Origin: Branchiostoma floridae | Lineage: Eukaryota; Chordata; Leptocardii; Amphioxiformes; Branchiostomatidae | Assembly (NCBI RefSeq): GCF_000003815.2 | Contig: NC_049989.1 | Coordinates: 15,475,265-15,539,264 of the forward strand | Length of the DNA stretch: 64,000 nt | Direction: 5' to 3' | Shown: positions 44,330 through 54,435 of the stretch, one piece after another | How the letters are laid out: each line of letters starts with the position of its first letter | Position numbering within the stretch: the first letter of the stretch is position 1 | The notes under the pieces: generated by a model | Databases searched by the model: none | What the model saw: only the letters and a program-made list of their open reading frames with translations | What the model was told of the DNA's origin: nothing | Position numbers and translations under genes: made by a program

Positions 44330-44745
44330 TTCTTCTAGCTAAATACAAGACAGGGATGCGCCAAGTCTCCCGTCCGGATGAATGATGTAAATCACTGTGT
44401 GGCTGATACAAGATTCAGGTACACCAGGCCTCCATCCGGATAATTTGAAGTGAAACAATAACTCCAGACAGAAATATTCGCTCCATATTTACGGGCATGA
44501 TGCTACTCCTTTTCGAAAAAAATTGTGGTGGGTACGTGCATGAAGTGTGGCTCTTCCTATACACGGGACCTCCATTTAACGTCCTATCCGGGGGACGGCC
44601 CTAACCGAAGCTAGGTACGGAGGTGGGGAAAGTAGTGTTAACTGCCTTCCCCAAGGGCACAAGATTGGTGCCATGGCAGGATTCGAACCCTGGACCTCTA
44701 GGTCTGGAGCCAAACACGCTGCCGATTACGCCACGCGACCTCATC
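44330..44745 (-). mobile_element. tRNA-derived SINE, family S1b, best copy (reverse)
   Basis: On the - strand the head has gtggcgtaatcggcagcgtg (A box) and gggttcgaatcctgcc (perfect B box), then cttgtgcccttggggaaggc, acctagcttcggttagg, ggacgttaaatggaggtcc and the end gggatgcgcc-type block reversed. About 415 bp and uninterrupted, so it serves as reference for the split copies. Confidence 0.9.
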
Positions 44746-45319
44746 GACTTGAATCATTATCATCGCATCTACAAAATTCATAAAAACACATACCAACACG
44801 GTGCAGCGATGTCAACGTTGATTTGAGACGAAGAGAGTTTGTAGCAGTTTTGACAGCCGTATATGTAGATTACTTCTCCTAACATAATATCTTCTGACAT
44901 ACAGATATTGATGATAGTAATAGTAGGTAAGACCTGTGAAATGTATTAGCTCTGCGAGCATATCGGTGTAACAAGATTCCAATATGATGTGACAGATGAA
45001 AGAACCCTGTAGTCAAAGGTATTGTTACCTTAGCTCAAGGAGTATTATGGATTGCAGTTTTAATTTGTTTTTCTCTTAATCTCCTTTGAGTAATAACTTT
45101 TGTATACGTCTGAGATATGAGAAGAAATCTTAAGAAGTAAAAAGGATCTTAGTTCCAAATCTCTTGGTGTCTTGACGTACGCCAAGACGTATTTGGAAAG
45201 GAAAGATAGTGAATTATGAGTCAAAACATGACGGTAATATTCAATAATTAATCGTCAAGCTGTCGGATGGGGATAATCTTAACGTAGGCTTAGCCGGCAG
45301 AGTTTGAAGAAAAGATCAA
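44746..45319. other. Intron, no feature recognised
   Basis: Nothing recognised. Confidence 0.4.
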
Positions 45320-45440
45320 AGAAAAGATTTATTTTCAAATCCAATTCAATCCCTACAACTAGATTAAAACGGAGATTTACTTCCAAACGTTTCGAGTGAC
45401 ATCCATCACTATTAATCAGCGTCAATACAAGTACAACTAA
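45320..45440 (-). repeat. Hairpin-GAAACGT motif repeat, copy a2 (reverse)
   Basis: On the - strand: atagtgatggatgtcactc, gaaacgtttggaagtaaat, tagttgtagggattgaat. Matches 16265-16345 on the + strand (gagtgatggatgtcactc, aaaacgtcgggaagtaaat, ccagttgtagagattgaat). Confidence 0.65.
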
Positions 45441-45479
45441 CTAGAAAAACTGGTTGAACCACTTACAGATGATTCACAT

Positions 45480-45778
45480 ATACTTCTGTTCTTTTGTTTA
45501 CCTCATATTTCTGTATATATTTTACTTTGTTTAATTCTGAGAATTCTTGGTTTGTTAATCTTGATTTATGTCTGCGATTATATTATGACACTTCTGTTCT
45601 GTTACCTAAGTTGTTTAGCAGCTACTGCTCATGTTTCCTATGTTCACTTACGTTGTACATGTATTACCCTCTGTTCATTTATACTTTCTGTTGACGTGTC
45701 TTATAAACCCACGCGGGCTGGGCGTTTGTAAACGCACGACACTTTAATAAACCATCATTCATTCATTCATTCATACTC
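45480..45778 (+). mobile_element. LINE-like 3' UTR with (CATT)n tail
   Basis: tcttataaacccacgcggg, ctgggcgtttgtaaacgc, ctttaataaacc and then (attc)n at 45757-45775. Layout of a LINE UTR; no coding part. Confidence 0.5.
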
Positions 45779-46149
45779 CTAAGGATCATTTGCAAAAGTC
45801 ACTCAAATGTAATAAATCGTGTTTGCATGGATGCAATTTGCAGGTTCTGTTGCAGTTCCAAGTGAGCCAACAGAGGGTCCAAAATCAACCCTCCCCTTTT
45901 TATTTACAACAGCTACCCTTACATGTAGTATCGTCAGAATCCATTCAGACATTCTTAAGTTATTCCTGCAGAAACCTGTTCACACAGAAACAAACTCAAA
46001 ACCATGCCTCCATTCTGTACGGACTCCGAGATAAAAGTTACGTAATAATATACAAAATCGTGTTGTAAGAATGTATCGATTTTCAACTTAATCACCACCA
46101 CCATTATTGGAAAAAGAAATGACCCAGAGGTCAGAGACCTTTGGTGCCC
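45779..46149. other. Intron, no feature recognised
   Basis: Contains cagttccaagtgagccaaca, loosely like the start of family F. Otherwise nothing. Confidence 0.3.
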
Positions 46150-46646
46150 TGGAGTGATCAATAAGTTCGTGGCCTCATACAGAATTAACGCGCATAGTTC
46201 AAATTTCAGGGCTCAATGATCTGGAATAGAACCACTATTTCTCAAGTTTCAGATCATTGCGGCCATTACTTTCCAGTCGACGTTTCTTTGAAAATCAGTT
46301 GGTAAGTGGCGAGACTGAAAACAAGGGTGAACTGTGATCAGAGCTGCGTGGGTCGTGTTCTTGATACCATGAAATCTTCGGAGACATTCTCAGAATGTTT
46401 GATAAGGATTGCCGTGAGTTCGTGTTGCGACTAGTAAGAACTGTGTACCTGGCTTTTAGCAGAGCAAGTTGACCCTCACACCTCAGATCGCAGCTCAAAC
46501 TGTGCGTTTTTTACTTTCTCACCTAACATTCTTGGGTTGTATAATTTCATAAAAGGCTTAGTTTATACTTTATGATTATGCCCCGAAATTTAAGTTGTGC
46601 GTCTCATTTCTTAGTGATGCTCAGAACTTATTGATCAGCTCCCGTA
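46150..46646. mobile_element. Mariner-like non-autonomous element (~497 bp)
   Basis: gagtgatcaataagttcgtg on the left and cagaacttattgatcagctc on the right are inverted. The arms match those at 33612-34674 (ggtaagtggcgaga, ttcagatcattgcggccatt). The centre, inverted relative to 34310-34530, is shared but has no intact transposase frame. Confidence 0.75.
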
Positions 46647-46994
46647 TCTATGACATGACGGCTAAAACCATTCACTTTACCTCACGGTTTCATTATTGTT
46701 AATGGCCCGAGTAGTCCCATAAAGCAGGTCAGAATACGCATTTGTAGATTAGATCAGTAGAAAGGATGTGAAACAAACCATGAATAGGCCAGGACATCAA
46801 TTGTGTGGTAGTTTGGGTCGCGATTTCGCTTGAGTGCCCATCAACGATTAGCTAGAAGATTAGAGAAGTAGACGCGAACATACGGTGTACAAATCCCTCT
46901 GAAATTGCCTATCAATCTGACAGCACATAAGGCGGGCAACAAGACGTTATAATCAGTGTGTAAGGGTGAGTGTAGGATGAAGCCTGGTAACCAG
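46647..46994. other. Intron, no feature recognised
   Basis: Nothing recognised. Confidence 0.4.
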
Positions 46995-47590
46995 TGAGAT
47001 CTGTGGCGCAATCGGCAGCGCGTTGGGTTCAGACCCAAGAGTTCCCGAGTTCGAAACCCGCCATGTCATCGATCTTGTAGCCTTGGGATGGGCCATTTTC
47101 TCTCTTTACTTAGGTAACTAGCTTCTGCTAGGACGTTAAAGATATACTACGGAAGATTTGGACACTACAAAAAATAGATTTTCCTGCCCTTTTTTTTTAC
47201 ATAGTAAGCTAAATCTACCCTTTAGCATTGAATACCAAGGCTCAGCGAAACAAGTTGCAACATTAGTGTATCATACAAACATGCTGACAAACTGTGATCT
47301 TTCTACATGGACGTCCATGATTCCTATGGAAATATTACAGCCAGAAGGGTCTACTTCTGGTGGTCATTATAAAAAAAACTCAGGAGTATACCTTACAATA
47401 GAGGTCCTAATTGAAGTATTAGGGGAGAGCCACAAAAGATGCCCCGTTTTTCGACGGTAAAATCCTTCCGTCTGGAGTTGGTGATTCACTACAAATCACC
47501 CGGATGGAGGCCTGGCGAACCTCCGTCTCCTATAGCTATCAGCCACACAATGATTACATCATTCACTCGGACTCCAGGAAGAGTAGTGAC
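46995..47590 (+). mobile_element. tRNA-derived SINE S1b, interrupted
   Basis: Head: tgtggcgcaatcggcagcgc (A box), gagttcgaaacccgcc (B box), cttgtagccttgggatggg. The body stops at aggacgttaaa (47146) and resumes near 47395 (agaggtcc, ggggagagccacaaaa, ggagttggtgattcac, acaaatcacccggatggagg). About 250 bp in between are not SINE; their edges (gatatactacgg / aggagtatacctt) look weakly inverted, so a small MITE insertion is likely. Confidence 0.75.
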
Positions 47591-48489
47591 GCATGAGTCA
47601 CTAATAAAGATCCAAATTAAACCAAACCACAAACCATGCCATCGGGAGATCTCGCTATCTTTACGGTGCTGGGCATGTAGCCAGCCCGCCCAGTTCAATA
47701 GCGCACACCGGGGAATTTTTTACCGGTTGACCAAATTCACAGCAGCCCAAAGGCCAGCTAGAAAAAAAGGCTGACAGAGAAGAATGGTGACCAGGCTACA
47801 CGGGATGCATGCTACTTTACATGCTGAGCACGTGTGATTATTATCTACAAATCCGGCGCTGAACGTGACAGTATGTCCTTCCCACGACAAGCTCGCCTGC
47901 TTGGAAAAGGAACAGAAAACTTTTAACCTTGTTGTCTTCGAATGCACCGTTATCGAAGCCTTTATAAAGTTGTGTTGAACACGTGGATGTCTGAAGTGTG
48001 CATAGCTGGGAAATTACTGTTGCTGCACAAGTAGATCTCCTTACATTCATCGCTTATTAATCTGGCGGTATTATGATTAGTGGTGGTATTATGGTAATGG
48101 ATGTTATAAGGATTATATAATCATTATGATTTGGAAGTACCGCTTTTTCCAGCTGAGACAACTTCCTTCGAGGCGCCGGTGAGCTTAGACATGTTCTCAC
48201 GTGGATTAGCGAATATTGATTTAACAATATGCCCCTAAATCTACGTTGAAGAAATCATATTTCAGTTCGTTATGACGTGCAACGTTTATTAAGGCTTAAT
48301 CAAATGGCTAATTGGTCAGATTATGTAACATGTACATCGTTGTCGGAACTTGATTGCGTTAAATTAATTATGCAAATTAAGTCCTCATTTGCATGATTTG
48401 CCTGTCATTGTGTACATCTCTGTCTAAACTACCTACATATTAAATATCGTGAATATTCGTCGTTCCTTTGTTTAGATATCCTCCTTGAC
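47591..48489. other. Intron, no feature recognised
   Basis: Nothing recognised. Confidence 0.4.
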
Positions 48490-48840
48490 ATATTTTAACA
48501 AAAACGCCCCTGCAGTTCCAGAGCAAGGTGTTAGAGGGCACAAACCCACAACAGTCCTTTCGTAATCTATCTGGCACCAAAAAATCAAGACATGTATGAG
48601 ACGAAATCGTAGCATTCCCAGGTCAAAAGATACAAAAAACTGAAGTTCTGCTGCAGTATAACGGTGACCCACCAGGGGGCGCAGAGTTGACATTCGTCCT
48701 CCCAACACCTGCCTACATACCAAATGTAATTACAACCCATGGAGAGGTTCTAAAGTTATGTTGAACACAAATATCGGGAAACACAAACACACAGACGGAC
48801 AGACACACACACACAAACACACCACCAAAAGCAGCACCTT
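48490..48840 (+). repeat. Family F repeat, most complete copy (9)
   Basis: Order: acaaaaacgcccctgcagtt, caccaaaaaatcaagacatg, ccaggtcaaaagatac, gttctgctgcagta, cccaccagggggcgc, ttcgtcctcccaacacctgc, ctacataccaaatg, aaagttatgttgaacac and a CA-rich tail from about 48781. Confidence 0.8.
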
Positions 48841-49790
48841 CATTTTTCATGTAAAAACCTCTACTTGCAACACAGACATCAATTGGTGGAACCAGTTCTG
48901 TTGTCACAGCAGTTTCTACAGAGAAACGTACTGCCACTGGTCAGTGATTCAGTTCAGAATACAGCAAACTTCAACAAACTGTCATCTCTAAAACGAATAC
49001 ACAAAAAAACTCCTTAGACATAAATCAGCATCCGAACGCTTCTTGAAAATATGATTATAAATTGTCGAAAACGGAGAGATTTGTGGCGATACAAAGATGT
49101 TTTTACCCAAGAGTCGTTTTTTGCAGGGCAACCTTTATCTTGTCAAACGTTGCCGCAAATGATGTATAGAAGTGCACTTTGTAGTGAATCCCAACTGGCC
49201 GGTGGATTTCCTTTCGCTATTTATCATCGTTATAACCTTTGTTTGGCCTCATTGTTCTCCTCCCTATGTAAGTAACAAAAGCAATCGATATAAACACCTG
49301 AGAGAGAGAGAGAGATGGATGATTTGTCGTCACGATGTAATATTAGTTTGATATTTGATCAGGAACGCTAGGGATGAAGTCAATTACATCTTCATCCAAC
49401 CGCTCGATTTATTCCCAGTTTGACGCCCATTTGAAACATTCTTCAAGGCCTGCCTAGACTGTGATAACTTAGTCTTCAGTGGGTGACAAGACGAACAGCT
49501 CTTCGCTCTGTCTTTACGTCGGAGTTAGTCTCTAAGTCTAGCCTGAAAGATGGTTCTGTTAGCAGACTTTTAACGTCACAGTTGATATACGGCACGTGTC
49601 AGACGGAAAATCTCCCCTTCTGACATGTCAACAGATTCTAATGCCAAGATAAATAGGGGGTGGTTAGGGGCATGCACTATAGGTCATTAATAACAAGTCT
49701 TTGTCAACTGCCATATTCTGCTGTTTGACCGCTGCTTGTCTACATTGAGAAATGACCCTGGCCTCCTCGGTACGTTAGCGCTTGCCAGGC
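48841..49790. other. Intron, no feature recognised
   Basis: A short (GA)n at 49300. Nothing else recognised. Confidence 0.4.
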
Positions 49791-49915
49791 GTCACCAACC
49801 AATCACGTGGCCGCCTACGGCCAAGAGTCAACGTGATTGGCTGATATCTTTTCTTACAAGGGGGTGTATCTGATTGGCTGACTCCCACTCGCGCTCATCC
49901 AGGAAGGGGAACATC
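49791..49915. promoter_or_regulatory. CCAAT/E-box cluster inside the intron
   Basis: accaatcacgtgg (CCAAT overlapping CACGTG), gtgattggctg and ctgattggctg lie within 85 bp in a G/C-richer block. The density of CCAAT-type boxes in both orientations resembles a promoter or enhancer. No exon was identified next to it. Confidence 0.3.
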
Positions 49916-49971
49916 CGGGTCCCGGGCATTGCACCCTGGGATACTCACAAAGGCCTGCCTGCCTGCCTGCC

Positions 49972-50222
49972 TTAAGGTGATATCTCACTGCACTTGGGGC
50001 ACCGGTGCGGCACTGCGGGGTTCGAAAGATTACTCAGAGATAAAGAACGACTTTTCTTGCGTTCTTGTGTATTTTGTTGTCTTGTAAGTCATATTTTTTA
50101 CATGTTACGAAATATCTAAATTAGAAAAAAAAAATCGGCAAAAATAGCAAAACAGTGCCGCTGTGGACGAACCTCGCAGTGCCGCACCGGTGCCCCAAGT
50201 GCAGTGAGATATACCACCTTAA
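49972..50222. mobile_element. MITE family M2, complete copy with TTAA ends
   Basis: TTAAGGTGATATCTCACTGC at the left; gcagtgagatataccacc then TTAA at the right. TTAA on both sides is the target duplication of piggyBac-type elements. Interior ggggcaccggtgcggcact, gttcgaaagattactc, gtcttgtaagtcat. Confidence 0.92.
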
Positions 50223-50806
50223 GTGCTTAGGCCAGGGACTAGCCCCTTGCCTTGCAAAGGCGTCGACTGGGTAAAATGATACGTAACATGGCGTTGAGCT
50301 ACTCAATCACAACTCGTCTGGGATATAGTTTGGGGTGAACGTACACATGTGCACAAGACATGATTTGAAACATTTTCATGTTAAACGCTTGAAGGAAGAC
50401 TTTCTAGAACGCCCGGTTTAAAATTAAAGGAATCCATCTTGGTGGACTCTCAAGAATATTCAAGAATATCCCGCATGGGAAATGTACATTTTTGTACGTT
50501 CGAATATTCCGCTTCGATACTAAAAAAAAGGATCTCAGTACAAATATCACGTCTGTTAAAAGTCTAGGTCATGGTAGGGTATCAATTTAGTTTTGAATTG
50601 TATCCTAATATTTCCAGGTGCACGCATATAAATGGGATGTTCGCGATCTTCGCCATAAAACAGCATCGAAAATTCCAACCACGATAGAAAATTAATACCA
50701 GGTCAACTAGCAAATAAGAAGGCAGCTAGTTTGGAATGACCCTCTCTTCTCTACAAACCTAATATTTCGCCTGTTTGATTGCAATATTTTCGTCCTCCCG
50801 ATTGTT
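50223..50806. other. Intron, no feature recognised
   Basis: Nothing recognised. Confidence 0.4.
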
Positions 50807-51174
50807 GCCTTTAGTTCGTTTGATTTGATTATATGGATGACATCCTCTGGGAACTCCAAAACTCATGTGAGCATGCGAAGAATAGAATAGTGGCTTGTCT
50901 TCATTATGAAATGTGGTCACGAAAGTGCCCGTGCACACGGAATATGGTATAAAGAACAATACATTCTTCACGTTTGTTCTTTTCTATTTGACTTTGGAAT
51001 CGACTTTGTTATATTATCCACTCCCCATAACTTATTGCAGTCAACGGTATACATTTTACTCATTTTACAGAAGCTTTGTACGATTTGAAGTATGGTTGTA
51101 AACTTTTTTCTGGAACGGCCGAAAATTGATGAGCGCTCGGATGCCATCCATATGATCAAACCAACATGGCCTTA
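50807..51174. mobile_element. MITE family M8, copy 2 (left tip decayed)
   Basis: gatttgattatatggatgac then atcctctgggaactcc; right end aattgatgagcgctcgg, atgccatccatatgatc, aaaccaacatggcctta. Confidence 0.8.
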
Positions 51175-51764
51175 GGGGAGGAGAACGCGAGAGGAAGCAA
51201 TGATGAGTAACAGCAAAGCTCCGGTAATGTGGCGGACTAGTAGAGCAGCACTTTACAGGGCTTGTTATCTCACTTCACACGCGCTTTCTGGCGTCAGAAA
51301 AATGAGGGCACATCTCCATTTGTTTCACTTCCGTTACAAAGACTGCGCTTAGGTAATAATTCTTTCGTCCTTTTGTAAAGTGCATGAACTTGAGTGATGT
51401 TTTAAGTTTTCTTCGTCACGACTAATGCTTCGGTCAAAATCGGAAAGGGGCCCGACGGGTAGTTAACGGCCACTTTTGGGCACCCTGCGTGACCCAGTTG
51501 CATGAGGCTAATGGTTATATTTGGGCATGGCAGGGCCCGGTTTGATTTTAACTTGGGATTAAGATCAACCAGGGGCCCGATAGCAAATTTACGCCATACG
51601 CAACTCGTGAGCACGGAAGATACCCTCGCGGTAACCGGCAGTCAACAGGGACAAAGCCGTAACACAACATAGAGACTTCACTATAGATATGTACAATAGT
51701 CGCAATCGGTCTGTGTCTATACCTATTTTTTTCCTTACGGAATATAACTTTTGCTCTATTACAG
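51175..51764. other. 3' end of the intron; family E repeat
   Basis: 51520-51590 holds a family E copy (gcagggcccggtttgatttt, gatcaaccaggggcccg). The last 40 bp are the pyrimidine-rich acceptor of exon 2. Nothing else recognised. Confidence 0.45.
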
Positions 51765-51864
51765 AAAATATGGTGGGAGACTTCATGTGCCGAGTACAGA
51801 GACTGGCCCAGGGATTGTCGGTGGCGTCTTCTGTCTTCACTCTGACGGCTATAGCGGTGGATCG
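51765..51864 (+). CDS. Class A peptide GPCR, coding exon 2 (extracellular loop 1, TM3 to D-R)
   Basis: A 100-nt internal exon that continues exon 1. It is preceded by a pyrimidine-rich acceptor ending ctctattacag and followed by donor gtaagg. Spliced, it encodes residues 93-126. C101 is the conserved TM3 cysteine (3.25) that normally bonds to loop 2. D125-R126 are the start of the DRY-type motif; the spacing C101 to D125 is 24 residues, exactly the class A distance. The stretch Q108-G-L-S-V-A-S-S-V-F-T-L-T-A-I-A-V is the part most like NPFF receptors. The exon ends after two bases of the Arg126 codon (phase 2), a position where many class A receptor genes carry an intron. The usual loop-1 tryptophan seven residues before C101 is N94 here. 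No later exon (TM4-TM7) was recognised before the right edge. Confidence 0.9.
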
Positions 51865-51895
51865 GTAAGGCACAGTTTACAGTTAAATACAATCT

Positions 51896-52045
51896 ACGAA
51901 AGCCCATAGCGACACGTGTGTACGAAGTGTTTATAGACAGTGCACACGCTGGTGTATTCAGCAAATGCTGGTGTCCGCGGCGTGTAGGCAGTGGTCACAC
52001 TGATGTCTACACACTTCGTACACACGTATCGCTATGGGCTTTCGT
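51896..52045. mobile_element. MITE M12, 31 bp after the exon 2 donor (150 bp)
   Basis: acgaaagcccatagcgacac, gtgtgtacgaagtgt on the left; acacttcgtacacacg, tatcgctatgggctttcgt on the right: inverted arms of about 43 bp, three to four differences, loop about 65 bp. Lies at intron position +32, immediately past the splice donor of the GPCR's second coding exon. Confidence 0.9.
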
Positions 52046-52620
52046 AACAGTTGCTCTACGGCATACTCCTCCGCAGAGCCTGTACAACCAACCTTGGTGA
52101 GGCCCTGATAAACTGGTCTGAGGTTTCTACCATATCATTCATTTTCATAACAATATGATTATATCCGAACAGTGGTTTTCCCTTTGTCTACAAACGCGGA
52201 GAAACTAGGATGAACTTTAGTGGCATCTGTATACCTAGTTTACATTTCCAAACCGAGGCTCGACCGGACAGCTTTCGGGAACGAGAAATATGATGCAAAA
52301 GACACCAAACTGCACAAAACGTAAAAAGAAGAGTCTGGGCATGATTTGTGTTTATTTCTCGTTTAAATTTTTTCATTTCCTAAACAGCCCGACCGGGACA
52401 GGGTTTGGAAGTAGCACTAGACCCTAGCATTAAAGCGCTTGTTGATCGTTGAAGGGGATGTTTTCGTCTTCCACCATATGTCAAGTGCTATATTTACAAG
52501 GTCTTTCATGCACACGCTTATACCTCCCCTTACAATCTTTGCGCTGTTTTCTTGTACCAGATCAGGCAGGCTAATTTGTATTTACATATAAGCAAGATGT
52601 CCCTAAATGTTAGAATCTAA
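52046..52620. other. Intron 2, no feature recognised
   Basis: aacagcccgaccggg at 52384 resembles the 35.2-kb duplicated unit. Otherwise nothing. Confidence 0.35.
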
Positions 52621-52960
52621 CTCTAAGAATAAGACCTCTGGTTAATTCTTCGGTCATATTTGCACCGGTGCCCGTATGTAGCCCCGGCCGGGCCCCGAAG
52701 CCACAAAGTTGTCCCAGTGGACTACCGGATACCACGGGGTACCTCTGGGTGTGCTTACGATAAGCATACTGCGCCTATTTGTTACTAGGTCCCGGGTTAA
52801 TTTTTACTCCTAGTTAAAAGTCAACCGGGGCCCGACCATGCACAAAGTCGTAGGGTGTCCCGGAAGTCGTAGTCTGTCCCACGGGGTCAAGTAGGTGGCA
52901 CGCCCGAAACTGGAAAAGGACCCGTAAACAACCCGACCGGGCCCTTTTTTTCAATTTTGA
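52621..52960. repeat. Family E GC-rich repeats
   Basis: Several cccggccgggcccc / ggtcccgggttaattttta / agtcaaccggggcccgacc segments forming imperfect palindromes. Related to 43990-44060 and 51520-51590. Confidence 0.5.
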
Positions 52961-53564
52961 TTGAAACCTAAAAGGGACTGACTCAAGGCATTCATGTAAG
53001 CCACGTGAGTTCCCTGCGTGGGGGATGGAAGTTGTATAGATAAACTCCCTTTGATGAACTTGATTTTCTATGAATATATTCTTTGACATGTCAAAATGAA
53101 ATCATTTTTCTTCCTGATAAGGCGTCGAAAATCGATGTTCACTTTGATTTCATACGGGCTTACCTCTTGAAACAGCTTCGATGGGCGATGCTGACGTTGC
53201 CATTTTGAAGTTTTATCTCCGTGACTGAAAATCAATTTTGAGATAAAATGAGTCGACGTACGTCAAACGTTACAACAGTATATCGCCAACGCCTCAGCCT
53301 TGCACCCCCCCCTCTTCCAAGTGACGGTTTCATTGAAAAAGTGCAGCAAACTTTGCATAAATATACATATAAAGAAATATACATATTGAGACTGAAACAT
53401 CTCAAATTGTGGCTTAGATTTTTAAAAGCATCTAAGCTGATGACCACATTCTTGGAAATCCGTCAGAAGCATACAGTAGTACAAGGAAGGTTCAATTGAA
53501 AATATCACAGACCAACATAAAACTTGTAGGATACAGAAACTGAACATGTATCAGCATTTATTGT
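52961..53564. other. No gene seen
   Basis: Nothing recognised; no TM4-encoding exon found here. Confidence 0.4.
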
Positions 53565-53655
53565 TGGCATCCGTCTGTCTCGGAAGACAATGGTAGGCAG
53601 ACGGTTTTTTTTTAAGGCGACCCGTCTGCCTGGCCTGCACTTGGGTTTATAAATG
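53565..53655 (-). mobile_element. SINE S1a, 3' end (reverse)
   Basis: catccgtctgtctcggaag, acaatggtaggcagacgg, ggcgacccgtctgcctgg are the reverse complement of 9335-9416, including both cgtctgcc copies. Confidence 0.85.
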
Positions 53656-54024
53656 CATCAGCATTTATATCCCCACATAAAAACGCATATCCAATCGATT
53701 TGTCTCTATCCGTCCTGAATATGCGTCATCATAATTAATGCCAATCTGATGAAGAAAAAGAAGAAAAGAGCTTCTAACGAAATCACTTCCATTAGTTTTT
53801 GCCGCCCCCCTCCCCACGCCCCCGGCGATATCTGCAATGACCTGTCAACGTGAAAATCTGGTTTGACGCTTTTACATTGCCTTTGTCGACACGCGGGATT
53901 TATAGAAAGCCGGCGAGAAATCCCATGGATAGAAATGTGGGCAGAGGGATGGAATATCATATAGCTTGTCCAAGGTCACCTCTGAAGATGTTACGTGTGG
54001 TATTCTTCATCGCTGGTGGTGTGG
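53656..54024. other. No gene seen
   Basis: Nothing recognised. Confidence 0.4.
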
Positions 54025-54435
54025 GAAGGGTGGGTACCGATACAAAAAATTCTGGTACAGGTACGGCCCAGGTCCTGAGGATCAGGTCAAGACCTGGACC
54101 TGGACCTAATTATATTTGAAAATTTGTGAATATATGGGCGATACTCAAAGCAATGGCCCAGTTTGCTACAAAGGATTCTGTTTGGCGGAGTATCCTACGT
54201 CCATTGACAATGCATTGACGCTTTAAAATCCTAGTCATGTAAACAACACTAACTGCCTCTGTTTTAGACAAAATTTGACTGTAGAAGCCTGGTAAAAAAA
54301 TGACTATCAACTCTCATCTACTTCGCCATTGTTCTTTTTGGATCTGTAAGGCTCAAGACTTGTGAACGTCTGCTGGTATAATCTGTTTTTTCTAGACCGG
54401 TCCAACAAGAAAAAAAGGTTTTGTACTGGTACACC
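54025..54435 (+). mobile_element. M6 hAT-like MITE, near-full copy
   Basis: gaagggtgggtaccgatac, gacctggacctggacc, then the same interior as 39236-39688 (actcaaagcaatggcccag, tttaaaatcctag), and ggaccgg-type end gaccggtccaacaagaaaa, tactggtacaccgc; the last ~15 bp are lost. Confidence 0.85.

Larger units (their letters stand above)
17858..51764 (+). other. 33.9-kb intron of the GPCR gene
   Basis: The intron separates TM2 from TM3. Joining 17857 to 51765 restores one uninterrupted frame with normal TM2-TM3 spacing, so no extra coding exon is needed. It is filled with MITEs, SINE and LINE fragments and tandem arrays, listed separately, and contains the N gap. No nested gene was recognised on either strand. 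Confidence 0.85.
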
